Below are positions 7,386 to 15,498 of a DNA stretch of 64,000 nucleotides, one piece after another. A model generated the notes under the pieces. It saw nothing but the letters and a program-made list of their open reading frames with translations, searched no databases and was not told the DNA's origin. The DNA comes from JAWLHU01 sp041690255 (GTDB lineage: Bacteria; Bacillota; Sulfobacillia; Symbiobacteriales; Symbiobacteriaceae). How positions within the stretch are numbered: position 1 is the first letter of the stretch; every line of letters starts with the position of its first letter. Location: NCBI GenBank assembly GCA_041690255.1, contig JAWLHU010000009.1, positions 124,001 through 188,000 on the forward strand, given 5' to 3'. The position numbers and the translations under genes were made by a program.

Positions 7386-8522
7386 GTGCTCCGTTATCTT
7401 ACACGGCTGCATCTGCTGCTGGTCCTGCTGCTTCTGGTCACCGCCTGTGCCGGTCCGCCGCCGACCCCCGTCAGCCTTCCCGCGCCGGCCACACCCACCC
7501 CGGCGGAAGAGCCACCACTGCCAACGCCTGAGCCACCCGAACGGGTCCGCATCGCCTTCGTGGGCGATGTCCTCCTGGGCGGCGGCCTCGACGGACTGCT
7601 CGCCCATCACGGGGCGGACTATCCGTGGCGGCAGGTGGCCCCGCAGCTACGGGCTGCCGACCTGGCCATTGGCAACCTGGAGACCGCGGTGACCACCGGC
7701 GGCACGCCCGAGCCGAATAAGCAGTTCACCTTCCGCTCCCACCCCGCCCGGCTGAGCGGTGCCGCACGGGCCGGCATGGATCTCTGGTCCCTGGCCAACA
7801 ACCACAGCCGCGACTATGGCCCCGAGGCGCTGCAGGAGACCCTGGAGCACGTGCGCAAGGCCGGCATGGAGCCGGTCGGGGCCGGGGCGGACCTCGGGGA
7901 GGCGCTCCAGCCCGTCATCCGGGAGATCGGCGGGCTGCGGATCGCCGTCCTGGCGGTCAGCCGGGTGATCCCCGCCGCCCACTGGGTCGCCTGGGAGGGT
8001 CACGCCGGCGTCGCCCCCGGCTGGGACCCGACGGTGGTGACGAAGGCCGTCAGCGAGGCTGCCGCGCGGGCTGATCACGTGATCCTGCTCGTCCACTGGG
8101 GCGAGGAGGTGACCGATCACCCCCGCCAGGCAGATCTGGACCTGGCCGAGGCCGCTCTGGATGCGGGCGCCACGCTGGTGGTCGGACACCATCCGCACGT
8201 GCTGCAGGGGATTGCCTGGCACGGCACGAAGCTGGTCGCCTACAGCCTGGGCAACTTCATCTTTCCGCCTGTGCCCCGCCCGCTCAATCAGCAGACGGGA
8301 ATCCTGGAGGTGGATCTGGACCGGTCGGGAGTGCGGGCCGCCCGTCTGGTGCCCTACGTCATTCACCAGGGCCAACCCCGCCCCGCGAAGCCCGATGAGA
8401 CCCGGGAGATCCTGGACCGGCTGAACCGGCTCTCCAAGCCCTTCTCCACCGAAATTGATGCCGACGGCCTCCTCCGTGGTGAGCCCCCCAGTGGACGGCC
8501 CTGCCCTGCCTGTGTAAAATAG
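7386..8522 (+). CDS. CapA-family lipoprotein (PGA_cap phosphoesterase-like)
   Basis: A 378-residue exported protein of the CapA / poly-gamma-glutamate capsule family, which has a calcineurin-like fold. A hydrophobic signal (LLLVLLLLVTAC) ends in a lipobox Cys, followed by a Pro-rich linker. The catalytic-type core begins FVGDVLLGGG, continues with IGNLETAVTT and SLANNHSRDYG, then HWGEEV and GHHPHVLQG. The GTG at 7386 is preferred because AAAGGTGG lies ten bases upstream and it puts the signal peptide at the N-terminus; the frame is open back to 7335. No capB/capC partners are nearby, so capsule synthesis is unlikely. Family members also act as cell-wall-associated metallophosphoesterases of unknown substrate. 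Confidence 0.85.
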   Translation: MLRYLTRLHLLLVLLLLVTACAGPPPTPVSLPAPATPTPAEEPPLPTPEPPERVRIAFVGDVLLGGGLDGLLAHHGADYPWRQVAPQLRAADLAIGNLETAVTTGGTPEPNKQFTFRSHPARLSGAARAGMDLWSLANNHSRDYGPEALQETLEHVRKAGMEPVGAGADLGEALQPVIREIGGLRIAVLAVSRVIPAAHWVAWEGHAGVAPGWDPTVVTKAVSEAAARADHVILLVHWGEEVTDHPRQADLDLAEAALDAGATLVVGHHPHVLQGIAWHGTKLVAYSLGNFIFPPVPRPLNQQTGILEVDLDRSGVRAARLVPYVIHQGQPRPAKPDETREILDRLNRLSKPFSTEIDADGLLRGEPPSGRPCPACVK

Positions 8523-8558
8523 GGAGAAAGCCGTTATGTCCACAGGCAGGAGGGGCAT

Positions 8559-8882
8559 ATGCCGGACATTCAGTTCTTTGACACCGCCGGTTTCTTCAGC
8601 CAGAAGATCAGCGAGGTGGAGCAGATCCTGATCGGCAAGAAGGCGGAGCGGGAGATCCTCTCGGCCAATCGGGCCAACCTGGAGCAGACGCTACAGGTCC
8701 TCTCGCTCCTCGCCACGGAGCACCAGCGAGCGATCCAGCAGGAGCTAGCCTCCCTCAAGGAGGTCCTTCACTCCAGTGAGCGGACCATGGCTGCGCTGGA
8801 TGGCGAGATCGACCTGCTGACCGCCAAGTTAACCGCCCTGCAGATCGCCCGTGACCTCCTAAAAGTTCAGGAGAGCCCGTAA
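8559..8882 (+). CDS. small coiled-coil protein
   Basis: A 107-residue soluble protein beginning MPDIQFFDTAGFFSQKISEV, with GGAGG eight to ten bases upstream. From about residue 18 on it is almost entirely helical with heptad-like Leu/Ile/Ala spacing, so a coiled-coil dimer is likely. No family is recognised and there is no signal peptide or membrane segment. It lies 36 bases after the CapA-like gene and ends in a hairpin, so it may share that transcript. Confidence 0.7.
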   Translation: MPDIQFFDTAGFFSQKISEVEQILIGKKAEREILSANRANLEQTLQVLSLLATEHQRAIQQELASLKEVLHSSERTMAALDGEIDLLTAKLTALQIARDLLKVQESP

Positions 8883-8910
8883 CCTCTCGGGAGGGAACGG
8901 GCTCTTCCTC
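8872..8910 (+). terminator. hairpin terminator after the coiled-coil gene
   Basis: AGAGCCCGT, overlapping the end of the coding sequence, pairs with ACGGGCTCT and is followed by TCCTC. The stem is strong but the T tract is poor. Confidence 0.5.
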
Positions 8911-8954
8911 TGTCGAATCTCTGCTCCATGAGTCCAACGAAGGAGCGTGAAGTC

Positions 8955-9746
8955 ATGGATTTCGGACTGAAGGGCAAGGTGGCGATCGTGACCGCCGCCA
9001 GCAAGGGCTTGGGCTTCGCATCGGCCATGGGCCTGGCCCAGGAGGGCTGTGACCTGGCCATCTGCAGCCGGGACGAAGCGGCGATCAAGCAGGCTGCAGA
9101 GGCGATCCGTGCGGCGACTGGACAGCAAGTTCTGGCGGTTCAGGCCGACGTGACCAACCAGGCCGACCTTGACCACTTCATCTCCGCGACCATGGAGTAC
9201 TATGGTGGGGTCGATATCCTCGTCTCCAATACCGGCGGCCCCCCGGCCGGTCTCTTCATGGATTTTGATGACGCCGCCTGGCAAGGCGCCTTTGACTCCC
9301 TGCTCATGCCGGCGGTCCGGCTGAGCCGGGCCGTGATTCCATCCATGCGGGCTCGGGGCGGCGGACGGATCCTCTACGTGACCTCCGGAGCGGTCAAGCA
9401 ACCGATCCCTAACCTGATCCTCTCCAACTCCCTGCGGGCCGCCGTGACCGGCATGATGAAGACCCTCTCCGCCCAGGTAGGGCCGTGGGGGATCACCGTC
9501 AACGCCGTGGCCCCGGGGCGGGTCGCCACCGACCGGGTCGAGTCGCTGGACAGCCTGACGGCCCAGCAGAGCGGCAAGTCGGTCGAGGCGATCCGGAACG
9601 ACTGGGCCCACCGGATTCCCGCCGGCCGCTACGGCGATCCCGAGGAGTTCGCCAACGTCATCGTCTTCCTGGCGAGCAAGGCGGCATCGTACATGAACGG
9701 ATCCACGATCATGGTCGATGGCGGCCTGATCAACACCCTACTGTAA
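8955..9746 (+). CDS. SDR-family oxidoreductase with altered catalytic motif
   Basis: A 263-residue short-chain dehydrogenase/reductase fold protein. The nucleotide site TAASKGLGFA and the NAVAPGRVATDRV and GSTIMVDGGLI blocks of FabG-like SDRs are present. The ATG at 8955 has AAGGAG ten bases upstream; an earlier in-frame ATG at 8928 has no such site. The usual YxxxK catalytic pair is not present: the corresponding stretch reads NLILSNSLRAAVTGMMK, with Ser and Arg where Tyr and Lys are expected. The same pattern occurs in a recognised SDR subgroup of Firmicutes, so it is not decay, but the reaction is unknown. Its end overlaps the converging PBP gene by 9 bases. Confidence 0.85.
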   Translation: MDFGLKGKVAIVTAASKGLGFASAMGLAQEGCDLAICSRDEAAIKQAAEAIRAATGQQVLAVQADVTNQADLDHFISATMEYYGGVDILVSNTGGPPAGLFMDFDDAAWQGAFDSLLMPAVRLSRAVIPSMRARGGGRILYVTSGAVKQPIPNLILSNSLRAAVTGMMKTLSAQVGPWGITVNAVAPGRVATDRVESLDSLTAQQSGKSVEAIRNDWAHRIPAGRYGDPEEFANVIVFLASKAASYMNGSTIMVDGGLINTLL

Positions 9747-11387
9747 CCCGAGGATTCCCTCCGCCACCCGCCGGAAGATGGGGGCGGCGTACTGGCCACC
9801 GGCTTTGCCATCCTCCAGGTAGACCGTGATCACGTACGCCGGCCTTTCAACTGGCACCCACCCGGCGAACCAGGCGTGCACCTCGCTCCCCGTCTCTGCG
9901 GAGCCCGTCTTGCCGGCCGAACCGACCCCGTCCACCCAGGCCCTGCGCCCGGTCCCCTGCCCGTTCGGGTCGGTGGTCCGGAGCAGGGCCTCTTGCACGC
10001 CCCGTGCCGTCGCTGTGCGGACCACCCGCTGGGCCGGCCCGGCCTCAGGCCTTGCCACCACCTCGCCATTTGGCTTCTTCACCGCCGTGACCAGGCTGAC
10101 CGAGGGGAGCAGCCCGCCGTTGGCCAGCGCTGAGAAGGCCCTGGCAATCTGCAGGGGGGTCGCCTGCAGCCCCGCCTGACCGAAGGAGAACTGGGCGGTG
10201 TCGCCGCCGTACTTCAGAGCGGGCAGGTGGCCGGCGCTCTCCTGCGCCCCGGGGTAGAGGCCGGTCGGGGCGCCCAGGCCGAAGTCCTGCGCCGCCTCCA
10301 GGAGTTGCTCCCGACCCAGCCGCTCCAGCCCCACCTTGATCAGGGTGATATTGCAGGACTGGCCGATGGCCTCGCGAAAGGTAATCCGGCCGTGCCCATC
10401 GCCGGGCTCACCAAAGACGATATCGCCCAGCTCATAATGCCCATCGCACCTGAACTCCTCATCGAGGCTGGTCACCCCTGCCTCCAGGGCCGCTGCCGCC
10501 ACGATCGCCTTGAACACCGAGCCCGGCTCATAGGCCTGCAGCGCACGATTGACCAGCGCCCCGTCATCGCCCCTGGGTAGCTGGGTTTGGATGTAGTTCG
10601 GGCGGGAGGCAAGGGCCAACACCTCGCCGCTGTATGGGTCCATGACGACCACCGCACCGCGCAGCGGCCCACCCGTCGGGTGAGCGGTCTCGTTCAGCAC
10701 CTGCTCCACCATCGCCTGGATCCGGCTGTCGATCGTCGTAACCAGGTCGTAGGGCTCCTTGCCGGTCTCGGGCAGAAACGGGGTGACCCGCCCGCCGAAG
10801 AGCGGCTGCTCCCGCCCGTCCAGCCGGGCCACCAGCATGGGGACCCGGTCGCCGGTCAACTCCCGTTCAAAGGCCTGCTCCAGACCCAGTTGGCCACCCT
10901 GCTCGTTGGCGTACCCGACCAGGTGCCGGGCCAGCGACTCCGCCCCGTACCGCCGCCCCACCGGACCCGCACCGATCCCGGGCAGCCCCAGCGAGGCCAC
11001 CTCCGCCGCTGCCTGGCGTGAGAGCCCCTCCAGCACCCAGACCGGCTCGGGACCCGTGCGGGCCTGCTCCAGGAGCAGCGCCACCCGCATGGCTCCAAGC
11101 AGCGGCTCCAGCGCCTGAGACAGTTCGGCCGGCTCGGGCAGAAGCTTCGGGAAGACGGCCACGCCAAAGCTGGACTCCGGGGCCGTGAGCGGGGTCCCGT
11201 TCCGATCGAGGATCTGCCCGCGGCGCATCTGCAGGGGAAGCTGCTGGGTCCGCTGCAGGTATGCCTGCTTGCTCAGCTTTTCGTGCTGCTGGATCTGCAG
11301 CGTGAAGAGCCTGTAGCCAAGGGAGCCGAGCATCATCAGGACGACCACACTCATCCAGATCATGCGCTGGGCCATTTTTACACGCAT
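9738..11387 (-). CDS. class B penicillin-binding protein (FtsI/SpoVD-like transpeptidase)
   Basis: A 549-residue bitopic cell-wall transpeptidase. One membrane helix lies near residues 10-28, a PBP-dimer region follows from about residue 55 (MRRGQILDRNGTPLTAP), and then the penicillin-binding domain with SxxK in YEPGSVFKAI, SxN in GQSCNITLI and KTG in AGKTGSAET. All three catalytic motifs are intact. No PASTA repeats are present, so it is shorter than SpoVD or Pbp2x. It follows mltG on the same strand, a natural pairing of glycan cleavage and crosslinking. The ATG used sits eight bases after GAGGTG, which is buried in a 12-pair hairpin. A division or sporulation role cannot be told apart here. 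Confidence 0.9.
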   Translation of the reverse strand: MRVKMAQRMIWMSVVVLMMLGSLGYRLFTLQIQQHEKLSKQAYLQRTQQLPLQMRRGQILDRNGTPLTAPESSFGVAVFPKLLPEPAELSQALEPLLGAMRVALLLEQARTGPEPVWVLEGLSRQAAAEVASLGLPGIGAGPVGRRYGAESLARHLVGYANEQGGQLGLEQAFERELTGDRVPMLVARLDGREQPLFGGRVTPFLPETGKEPYDLVTTIDSRIQAMVEQVLNETAHPTGGPLRGAVVVMDPYSGEVLALASRPNYIQTQLPRGDDGALVNRALQAYEPGSVFKAIVAAAALEAGVTSLDEEFRCDGHYELGDIVFGEPGDGHGRITFREAIGQSCNITLIKVGLERLGREQLLEAAQDFGLGAPTGLYPGAQESAGHLPALKYGGDTAQFSFGQAGLQATPLQIARAFSALANGGLLPSVSLVTAVKKPNGEVVARPEAGPAQRVVRTATARGVQEALLRTTDPNGQGTGRRAWVDGVGSAGKTGSAETGSEVHAWFAGWVPVERPAYVITVYLEDGKAGGQYAAPIFRRVAEGILGLQ

Positions 11388-11393
11388 GCGCGA

Positions 11394-11425
11394 AACACCT
11401 CGGGGGTACTCTTCCCCGAGGTGTT
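11394..11425 (-). promoter_or_regulatory. hairpin covering the ribosome binding site of the PBP gene
   Basis: AACACCTCGGGG and CCCCGAGGTGTT pair perfectly over 12 bases around an 8-base loop, between mltG and the PBP gene. In the mRNA the 3' arm contains the likely Shine-Dalgarno sequence GAGGTG and the 5' arm its complement CACCTC. No T run follows, so translational control or mRNA protection is more likely than simple termination. Confidence 0.6.
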
Positions 11426-11443
11426 CCGGTTTATGCGTTCCGT

Positions 11444-12499
11444 TTACTTCTGCTTGTTGGCCTCTGCCCGGGCGATGTTCGCGTTGTGCTCATCCAGCGT
11501 CTTGCCGAAGAAGTGCTCGCCAGAGCCGTCCTCCTTGGCGACGAAGTAGTAGAACTCATGCGCCTCCGGGAAGAGTGCTGCGTGGATCGAGTCCTCCCCG
11601 GGCGCCCCGATCGGCCCCGGCGGAAGGCCCGGGTGCATGTAGGTGTTGTACGGGGTGTCGATCTCCAGATGCTCGTAGAGCAGGGGCTCCCCCCGGGGCA
11701 GGTCAATGCCGTAGTAGACCGTGGGATCGGCCTGGAGCAGCATGTCGATCGCCATCCGGTTGTGGTAGACGCCCGCAATCACCGGCCGCTCCGCCGGGAC
11801 CTGGGCCTCCGCCTCGATGATCGAGGCCAGCGTCATGACCTGGTGGGCGGTCAGCCCTAGCTCCGCAGCCCGGGCCCGGTTGGCCTCGGTCCAGACCTGG
11901 TCCAGCCGTTCGGACATGAGGGCCACGATCTGCTCGGCCGTCGCGCCCTTCCGGTACTCATAGGTCGCGGGAAAGAGATAGCCCTCCATGGGCTCTGCCA
12001 GGGCGTGCCCCTCGGGCACGTAGGGATTGGCCCCTTCCCGCGCCTTCACGGCCGCCAGGAACTCCTCCTTGGGCACCACGCCCTGCTCCGCCAGGAGGTC
12101 GGCCATATCGGCCACGTGCAGTCCCTCCGGTACGGTAAAGCGATAGACGACGAACTCGCCTTTAATCAGCTTGGCCAGGATCTGATCGGGCGTCATGGCC
12201 GGCGAGAGCTGGTACTCTCCCGACTTGATATCGGCATCCAGTTCACGGTAGCGGGCGTAGTAGCGGAAGAAGGTCGGGTCCTTGATCAGTTGCCGCTTGT
12301 ACAGCAGATCGGCGATCTCCACCGTACTCATGCCCGATGGGATCACCACCTCAACCGTCCCCTGCGCCGTTGGATCGACTGCTCCGAGCATCCCGGTTAC
12401 CCAGTTCTGTCCCCACCACCAGGCTCCACCGAGCGCCAGCAGCAGCAAGAGCAGGACGAGGAACGTGACGCGGCGAGATTTGGGTGCAACCTGCGCCAA
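11444..12499 (-). CDS. mltG: endolytic murein transglycosylase MltG (YceG)
   Basis: A 351-residue membrane-anchored lytic transglycosylase that cuts nascent glycan strands. A single helix (LVLLLLLLALGGAWWWG) lies near residues 13-30, then a LysM-like region with IPSGMSTVEIADLLYKRQLI, then the YceG core. The catalytic Glu lies in TLASIIEAEAQVPAERP, followed by VYHNRMAIDMLLQADPTVYY and the YNTYMHPGLPPGPIG signature. The start is TTG with GGAGG upstream. The gene lies in the conserved alaS-to-mltG neighbourhood of Firmicutes. Confidence 0.95.
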   Translation of the reverse strand: MAQVAPKSRRVTFLVLLLLLLALGGAWWWGQNWVTGMLGAVDPTAQGTVEVVIPSGMSTVEIADLLYKRQLIKDPTFFRYYARYRELDADIKSGEYQLSPAMTPDQILAKLIKGEFVVYRFTVPEGLHVADMADLLAEQGVVPKEEFLAAVKAREGANPYVPEGHALAEPMEGYLFPATYEYRKGATAEQIVALMSERLDQVWTEANRARAAELGLTAHQVMTLASIIEAEAQVPAERPVIAGVYHNRMAIDMLLQADPTVYYGIDLPRGEPLLYEHLEIDTPYNTYMHPGLPPGPIGAPGEDSIHAALFPEAHEFYYFVAKEDGSGEHFFGKTLDEHNANIARAEANKQK

Positions 12500-12605
12500 C
12501 CGTGCTCCTCCTTCACGATTTCCTCACGAAACCCTATCCTAAGTTCGCCACCGGAGACGAACATCCTCTCAGGGGTGTGCAGGGAATCGGTCAGAAGACG
12601 CGACA

Positions 12606-12629
12606 GGAGCCCCCCGGGCAGAGGGCTCC
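12606..12629 (-). terminator. hairpin after the DUF1292 gene
   Basis: GGAGCCC pairs with GGGCTCC around a ten-base loop, nine bases past the DUF1292 stop. It lacks a T tract, so it is a weak terminator candidate or a processing hairpin before mltG. Confidence 0.4.
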
Positions 12630-12637
12630 ATCGTGCT

Positions 12638-12958
12638 TTACTTCTCGGTCTCCTCGTCGTAGGCCTCCTCGTCGAGGAGCTCCTCCCACGCCTCAGCGAC
12701 CCGCTCGAACTCTTCCTCGTTCTCGATCTCGACGAGGATATCCTCGCCGTCTTCCTGATCGATCCGGAGGATCACAGCCTCCTCCGCCTCCTCCTCGCCG
12801 TTCAGCGGGAGCAGAATGGCGTAGTCCTTCTCATCCACCTTGATTACCTGGACGATGGAAAACTCGTGCTCGTTACCCTCTTCGTCGGTCAGGACGATAA
12901 TTTCCTCATCGTGCTCATGCTCATGATCATGATCATGTCCGTCGTGCTGGTGGCCCAC
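12638..12958 (-). CDS. DUF1292 (YrzB-like) protein with His-rich N-terminus
   Basis: A small, very acidic protein of about 106 residues. The N-terminus is GHQHDGHDHDHEHEHDEE, followed by the DUF1292 core IIVLTDEEGNEHEFSIVQVI, which continues into a region ending ILLPLNGE. The usual position of this family between ruvX and mltG is kept. The start is uncertain: a GTG at 12958 with GGGGTG upstream is preferred, while GTG 12967 or TTG 12979 would add three or seven residues. The His/Asp run could bind transition metals; that is inferred from composition only, and the function of the family is unknown. Confidence 0.85.
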   Translation of the reverse strand: MGHQHDGHDHDHEHEHDEEIIVLTDEEGNEHEFSIVQVIKVDEKDYAILLPLNGEEEAEEAVILRIDQEDGEDILVEIENEEEFERVAEAWEELLDEEAYDEETEK

Positions 12959-13037
12959 CGAGATCACCCCGATCCACAAGATACCCCCATTTTACTGGAG
13001 GCCCGATACCATGTCAAACCAGGAAACCTTCCGATAC

Positions 13038-13493
13038 CTAACAATTCTCGTCGGATTGGGCGGCCCGCTTCCGGGCGGCCTGTCCATCGAGAAAACCCTG
13101 CAGAATCACTGCGGCGGCCATCTTGTCGATAACCTGTTTCCGCTTGGCCCGGCTGACGTCGGCTTCCAGGAGGATCCGTTCCGCTGCCATGGTGGTCAGT
13201 CTCTCATCGTAGGGTTCCACAGGTAGCTGGGAATGATCCGCGAGGGCCGCCATAAAGGTCCGGGTCAGTTCGGCCCGTGGCCCGTAGGTGCCATTCATGT
13301 TCCGCGGCATACCGACCACCCACCGCTCCACCCCATGCTGCCGGGCGATCTCGGCCAGGCGGGCCAGGTCATCCTTCAGCGACTTGCGCCGGATCACCTC
13401 CAGCCCCTGGGCCGTCCAGCCCATCTCGTCAGAGAGGGCAACCCCGATCGTCTTATCCCCCACGTCGAGTCCACCGATTCGCAAGGATTTCAC
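13038..13493 (-). CDS. ruvX: RuvX/YqgF Holliday junction resolvase-like nuclease
   Basis: A 151-residue RNase H-fold nuclease of the YqgF family, implicated in pre-16S rRNA processing and in junction resolution. The motifs GLDVGDKTIGVALSD (first acidic residue), VVGMPRNMNGTYGP, YDERLTTMAAERIL with the second acidic residue, and KQVIDKMAAAVILQGFLD with the third are all present. The GTG start overlaps the stop of the rhomboid gene, implying coupled translation. Confidence 0.93.
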   Translation of the reverse strand: MKSLRIGGLDVGDKTIGVALSDEMGWTAQGLEVIRRKSLKDDLARLAEIARQHGVERWVVGMPRNMNGTYGPRAELTRTFMAALADHSQLPVEPYDERLTTMAAERILLEADVSRAKRKQVIDKMAAAVILQGFLDGQAARKRAAQSDENC

Positions 13494-14182
13494 CGCCTCG
13501 GCTCAGGTATGCGGTCCTTAGGTCGAAGGAGTTGCGCCAGGGCAACCCCCGAGAGGAACCCGTTGATATGGGCCCAGAAGGCGACGGTCTGGGTCATGTC
13601 CTGAAACCAGAGCGGCGCCAGGCCGCTGGCCAGTTGTACCACAAACCAGAGGCCCAAATAGGCCCAGGCGGGAACCCGGACCGCCGGTACGAAGAGTCCG
13701 ACCGGCACCAGGGTCAGCACCCGGGCACGGGGAAAGAGCAGAATGTACCCGCCAAGCACCCCGGCCACCGCACCGGATGCACCGATGGTCGGTGTATAGG
13801 AGAGAGGGTTGGCCAGCGCATGGGCGATGTTGGCCAGGACTCCGCAGAGCAGGTAGAAAAGCAGGAACCGCCCCCGGCCGAGCCTGTCCTCCAGGTTGTC
13901 GCCAAAGACCCAGAGGTAGAGCATGTTACCGACCAGATGCCCCCAGGAACCGTGCATGAAGATGCCGGTCACCATGGTGACCAGCGGCCAGCCGAAGGTG
14001 GCCACCCAGTGATCCGGGCTGAGCAAGTGAGCCGGGATCACCGCAAAGGTCTGAATCAGATCCATGGCCAGCTCACCGCTGGAGAGCTCCAGGAGAAAGA
14101 CGACCACGTTGATCATAACCAGGGTCATGGTGACCCAGGGCCTGTGCCGCAGCCCCGGACTGTCACGCAATGGAAAGACCAT
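13490..14182 (-). CDS. rhomboid intramembrane serine protease
   Basis: A 230-residue membrane protein with about six hydrophobic segments. The catalytic Ser is in TIGASGAVAGVLGG, the His in FWAHINGFLSG, and the oxyanion-side motif HGSWGHLVGNMLYLWVFG is present, so it should be an active rhomboid. The ATG at 14182 has GGGGGG nine bases upstream; the frame is open for 17 more codons but those lack a ribosome site. It is translationally coupled to ruvX, an unusual neighbour in this conserved cluster, and may be an insertion. Confidence 0.9.
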   Translation of the reverse strand: MVFPLRDSPGLRHRPWVTMTLVMINVVVFLLELSSGELAMDLIQTFAVIPAHLLSPDHWVATFGWPLVTMVTGIFMHGSWGHLVGNMLYLWVFGDNLEDRLGRGRFLLFYLLCGVLANIAHALANPLSYTPTIGASGAVAGVLGGYILLFPRARVLTLVPVGLFVPAVRVPAWAYLGLWFVVQLASGLAPLWFQDMTQTVAFWAHINGFLSGVALAQLLRPKDRIPEPRR

Positions 14183-14283
14183 AACCAATTCCCCCCGGAG
14201 TGTACCGCGTCGCGGACGGGATGTAAATAGCATATCTCATCGGGCAGCGACTCACTCTATGAGGGAACGGAGGTGCTGTTCGA

Positions 14284-14715
14284 ATGAAACTGCGTGAGAT
14301 GATGACGAAGAACGTCCGGACCTGCGAGCCGGGTGACCCGCTGGTGGAGGCGGCCCGGATCATGTCCGAGGTGAACTGCGGAGCTGTTCCCGTCTGCGAG
14401 GGCGACACCGTCGTGGGCATGATCACCGACCGGGACATCGTCCTGCGGGCGGTGGCCCAGGGGCGGGATATTCGGGGTACAACGGTGAAGGAGTGCATGA
14501 CCACCCCGGTGATCACCGCCACCCCGGAGACCGATGCCCACAAGGCAGCCGGCATGATGGCCGACAAGCAGATCCGCCGCCTTCCCATCGTGGAGGGCGA
14601 CCAGATCGTGGGGATCGTCGCCCTCGGCGATATGGCGACCGTCCGGGTCCATGTGAACGAGGCTGGCCAGGCGCTCTCAAACATCTCGGAACCGGCGCAG
14701 CCCGGGGCACACTAG
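14284..14715 (+). CDS. two-CBS-domain protein
   Basis: A 143-residue protein made of two CBS modules (about residues 5-60 and 70-125), resembling stand-alone CBS proteins such as YhcV. The first module has the pattern GAVPVCEGDTVVGMITDRDI and the second RRLPIVEGDQIVGIVALGDM. Such proteins bind adenine nucleotides and regulate partners, but the partner is unknown. It has a GGAGGTG-type site upstream and is followed by the DUF421 gene. Confidence 0.9.
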   Translation: MKLREMMTKNVRTCEPGDPLVEAARIMSEVNCGAVPVCEGDTVVGMITDRDIVLRAVAQGRDIRGTTVKECMTTPVITATPETDAHKAAGMMADKQIRRLPIVEGDQIVGIVALGDMATVRVHVNEAGQALSNISEPAQPGAH

Positions 14716-14780
14716 GCATTTTGGTGCGATGGGGCGCCCCACGTGGGTGCCCCGTTCCCGTGGGAGCGGAGGTACGGCGC

Positions 14781-15440
14781 TTGGAGCACTGGGTCCTGCT
14801 GTGGCATATCCCGACCGTCATGCTGGTCATGCTGGCGGCCGGGCTGATCATGGGGCAGCGGCATGTGGGCGAACTCTCGGTCTTCGACCTGCTGACAGGT
14901 ATCTCAATCGGTGCCGTTGCCGGCGCCGGCATAATCGACCCTACGATCCCTCACTTGACGGTCCTGGCCGCCATTCTGGGCCTGGCCCTCTTCCACTACA
15001 TGGTCACCTGGGTGATCAAGAAGTCGGTGCCTGTCGGTCGAATGGCCACCTTTGAACCGCTGGTTGTGGTGAAGGATGGCAAGCCGCTCCGATCAGCCAT
15101 GTCGCGGGTCCACCTCACCCTGTCGGACCTGCTGCCCCTCCTGCGGGAGAAGGATATCTTTGACCTGCGCGAGGTCAGAGTCGCGGTCCTGGAGCCTGAC
15201 GGGAAAGTGACGGTGATCAAGCAGGGTGGCAGCTTTCACGGTGCGGTGATCGTCGATGGCCACGTGGAGCACGAGGTGCTCCAGGGGCTCGGTTGGAGCA
15301 GGGAACGACTCCTGGCGGAGCTGGCCCGTCAGGGCCAGACCGATCCCACCCGGATCTTCGTCGCCACCCTGAGCGAGAGCGGTGAGCTTTTCGTGGTCCC
15401 GAAGGGGGATGAGCCACTGGTGCCAACTGTACGGCATTAG
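14781..15440 (+). CDS. DUF421 (YetF/YrbG-like) membrane protein
   Basis: A 219-residue protein with three N-terminal membrane segments followed by the cytoplasmic alpha/beta DUF421 domain. Visible landmarks are LLTGISIGAVAGAGIIDP in the membrane part and PLVVVKDGKPLRSAMSRVHL and LREKDIFDLREVRVAVLEPD in the soluble part. The TTG at 14781 is chosen because GGAGG lies eight bases upstream and the N-terminus then matches the family. Homologues have been linked to spore or envelope functions in Bacillus, but the mechanism is unknown. The gene ends at a long hairpin shared with converging speD. Confidence 0.87.
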   Translation: MEHWVLLWHIPTVMLVMLAAGLIMGQRHVGELSVFDLLTGISIGAVAGAGIIDPTIPHLTVLAAILGLALFHYMVTWVIKKSVPVGRMATFEPLVVVKDGKPLRSAMSRVHLTLSDLLPLLREKDIFDLREVRVAVLEPDGKVTVIKQGGSFHGAVIVDGHVEHEVLQGLGWSRERLLAELARQGQTDPTRIFVATLSESGELFVVPKGDEPLVPTVRH

Positions 15441-15450
15441 GGGAAGCGCG

Positions 15451-15498
15451 CGACAGACGGAGCAGCGGGCCGGTACCAACCAGCTACTCCGTCTGTCG
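15451..15498. terminator. convergent hairpin between the DUF421 gene and speD
   Basis: CGACAGACGGAG and CTCCGTCTGTCG form a perfect 12-pair stem with a 24-base loop. It covers the speD stop codon and lies ten bases after the DUF421 stop. Neither side has a T tract; it may act as a two-way terminator or an RNA end block. Confidence 0.5.

Noticed and set aside
7386..8522. Poly-gamma-glutamate capsule locus
   Set aside because: Only the CapA-like protein is present; capB, capC and other partners are absent from the window.
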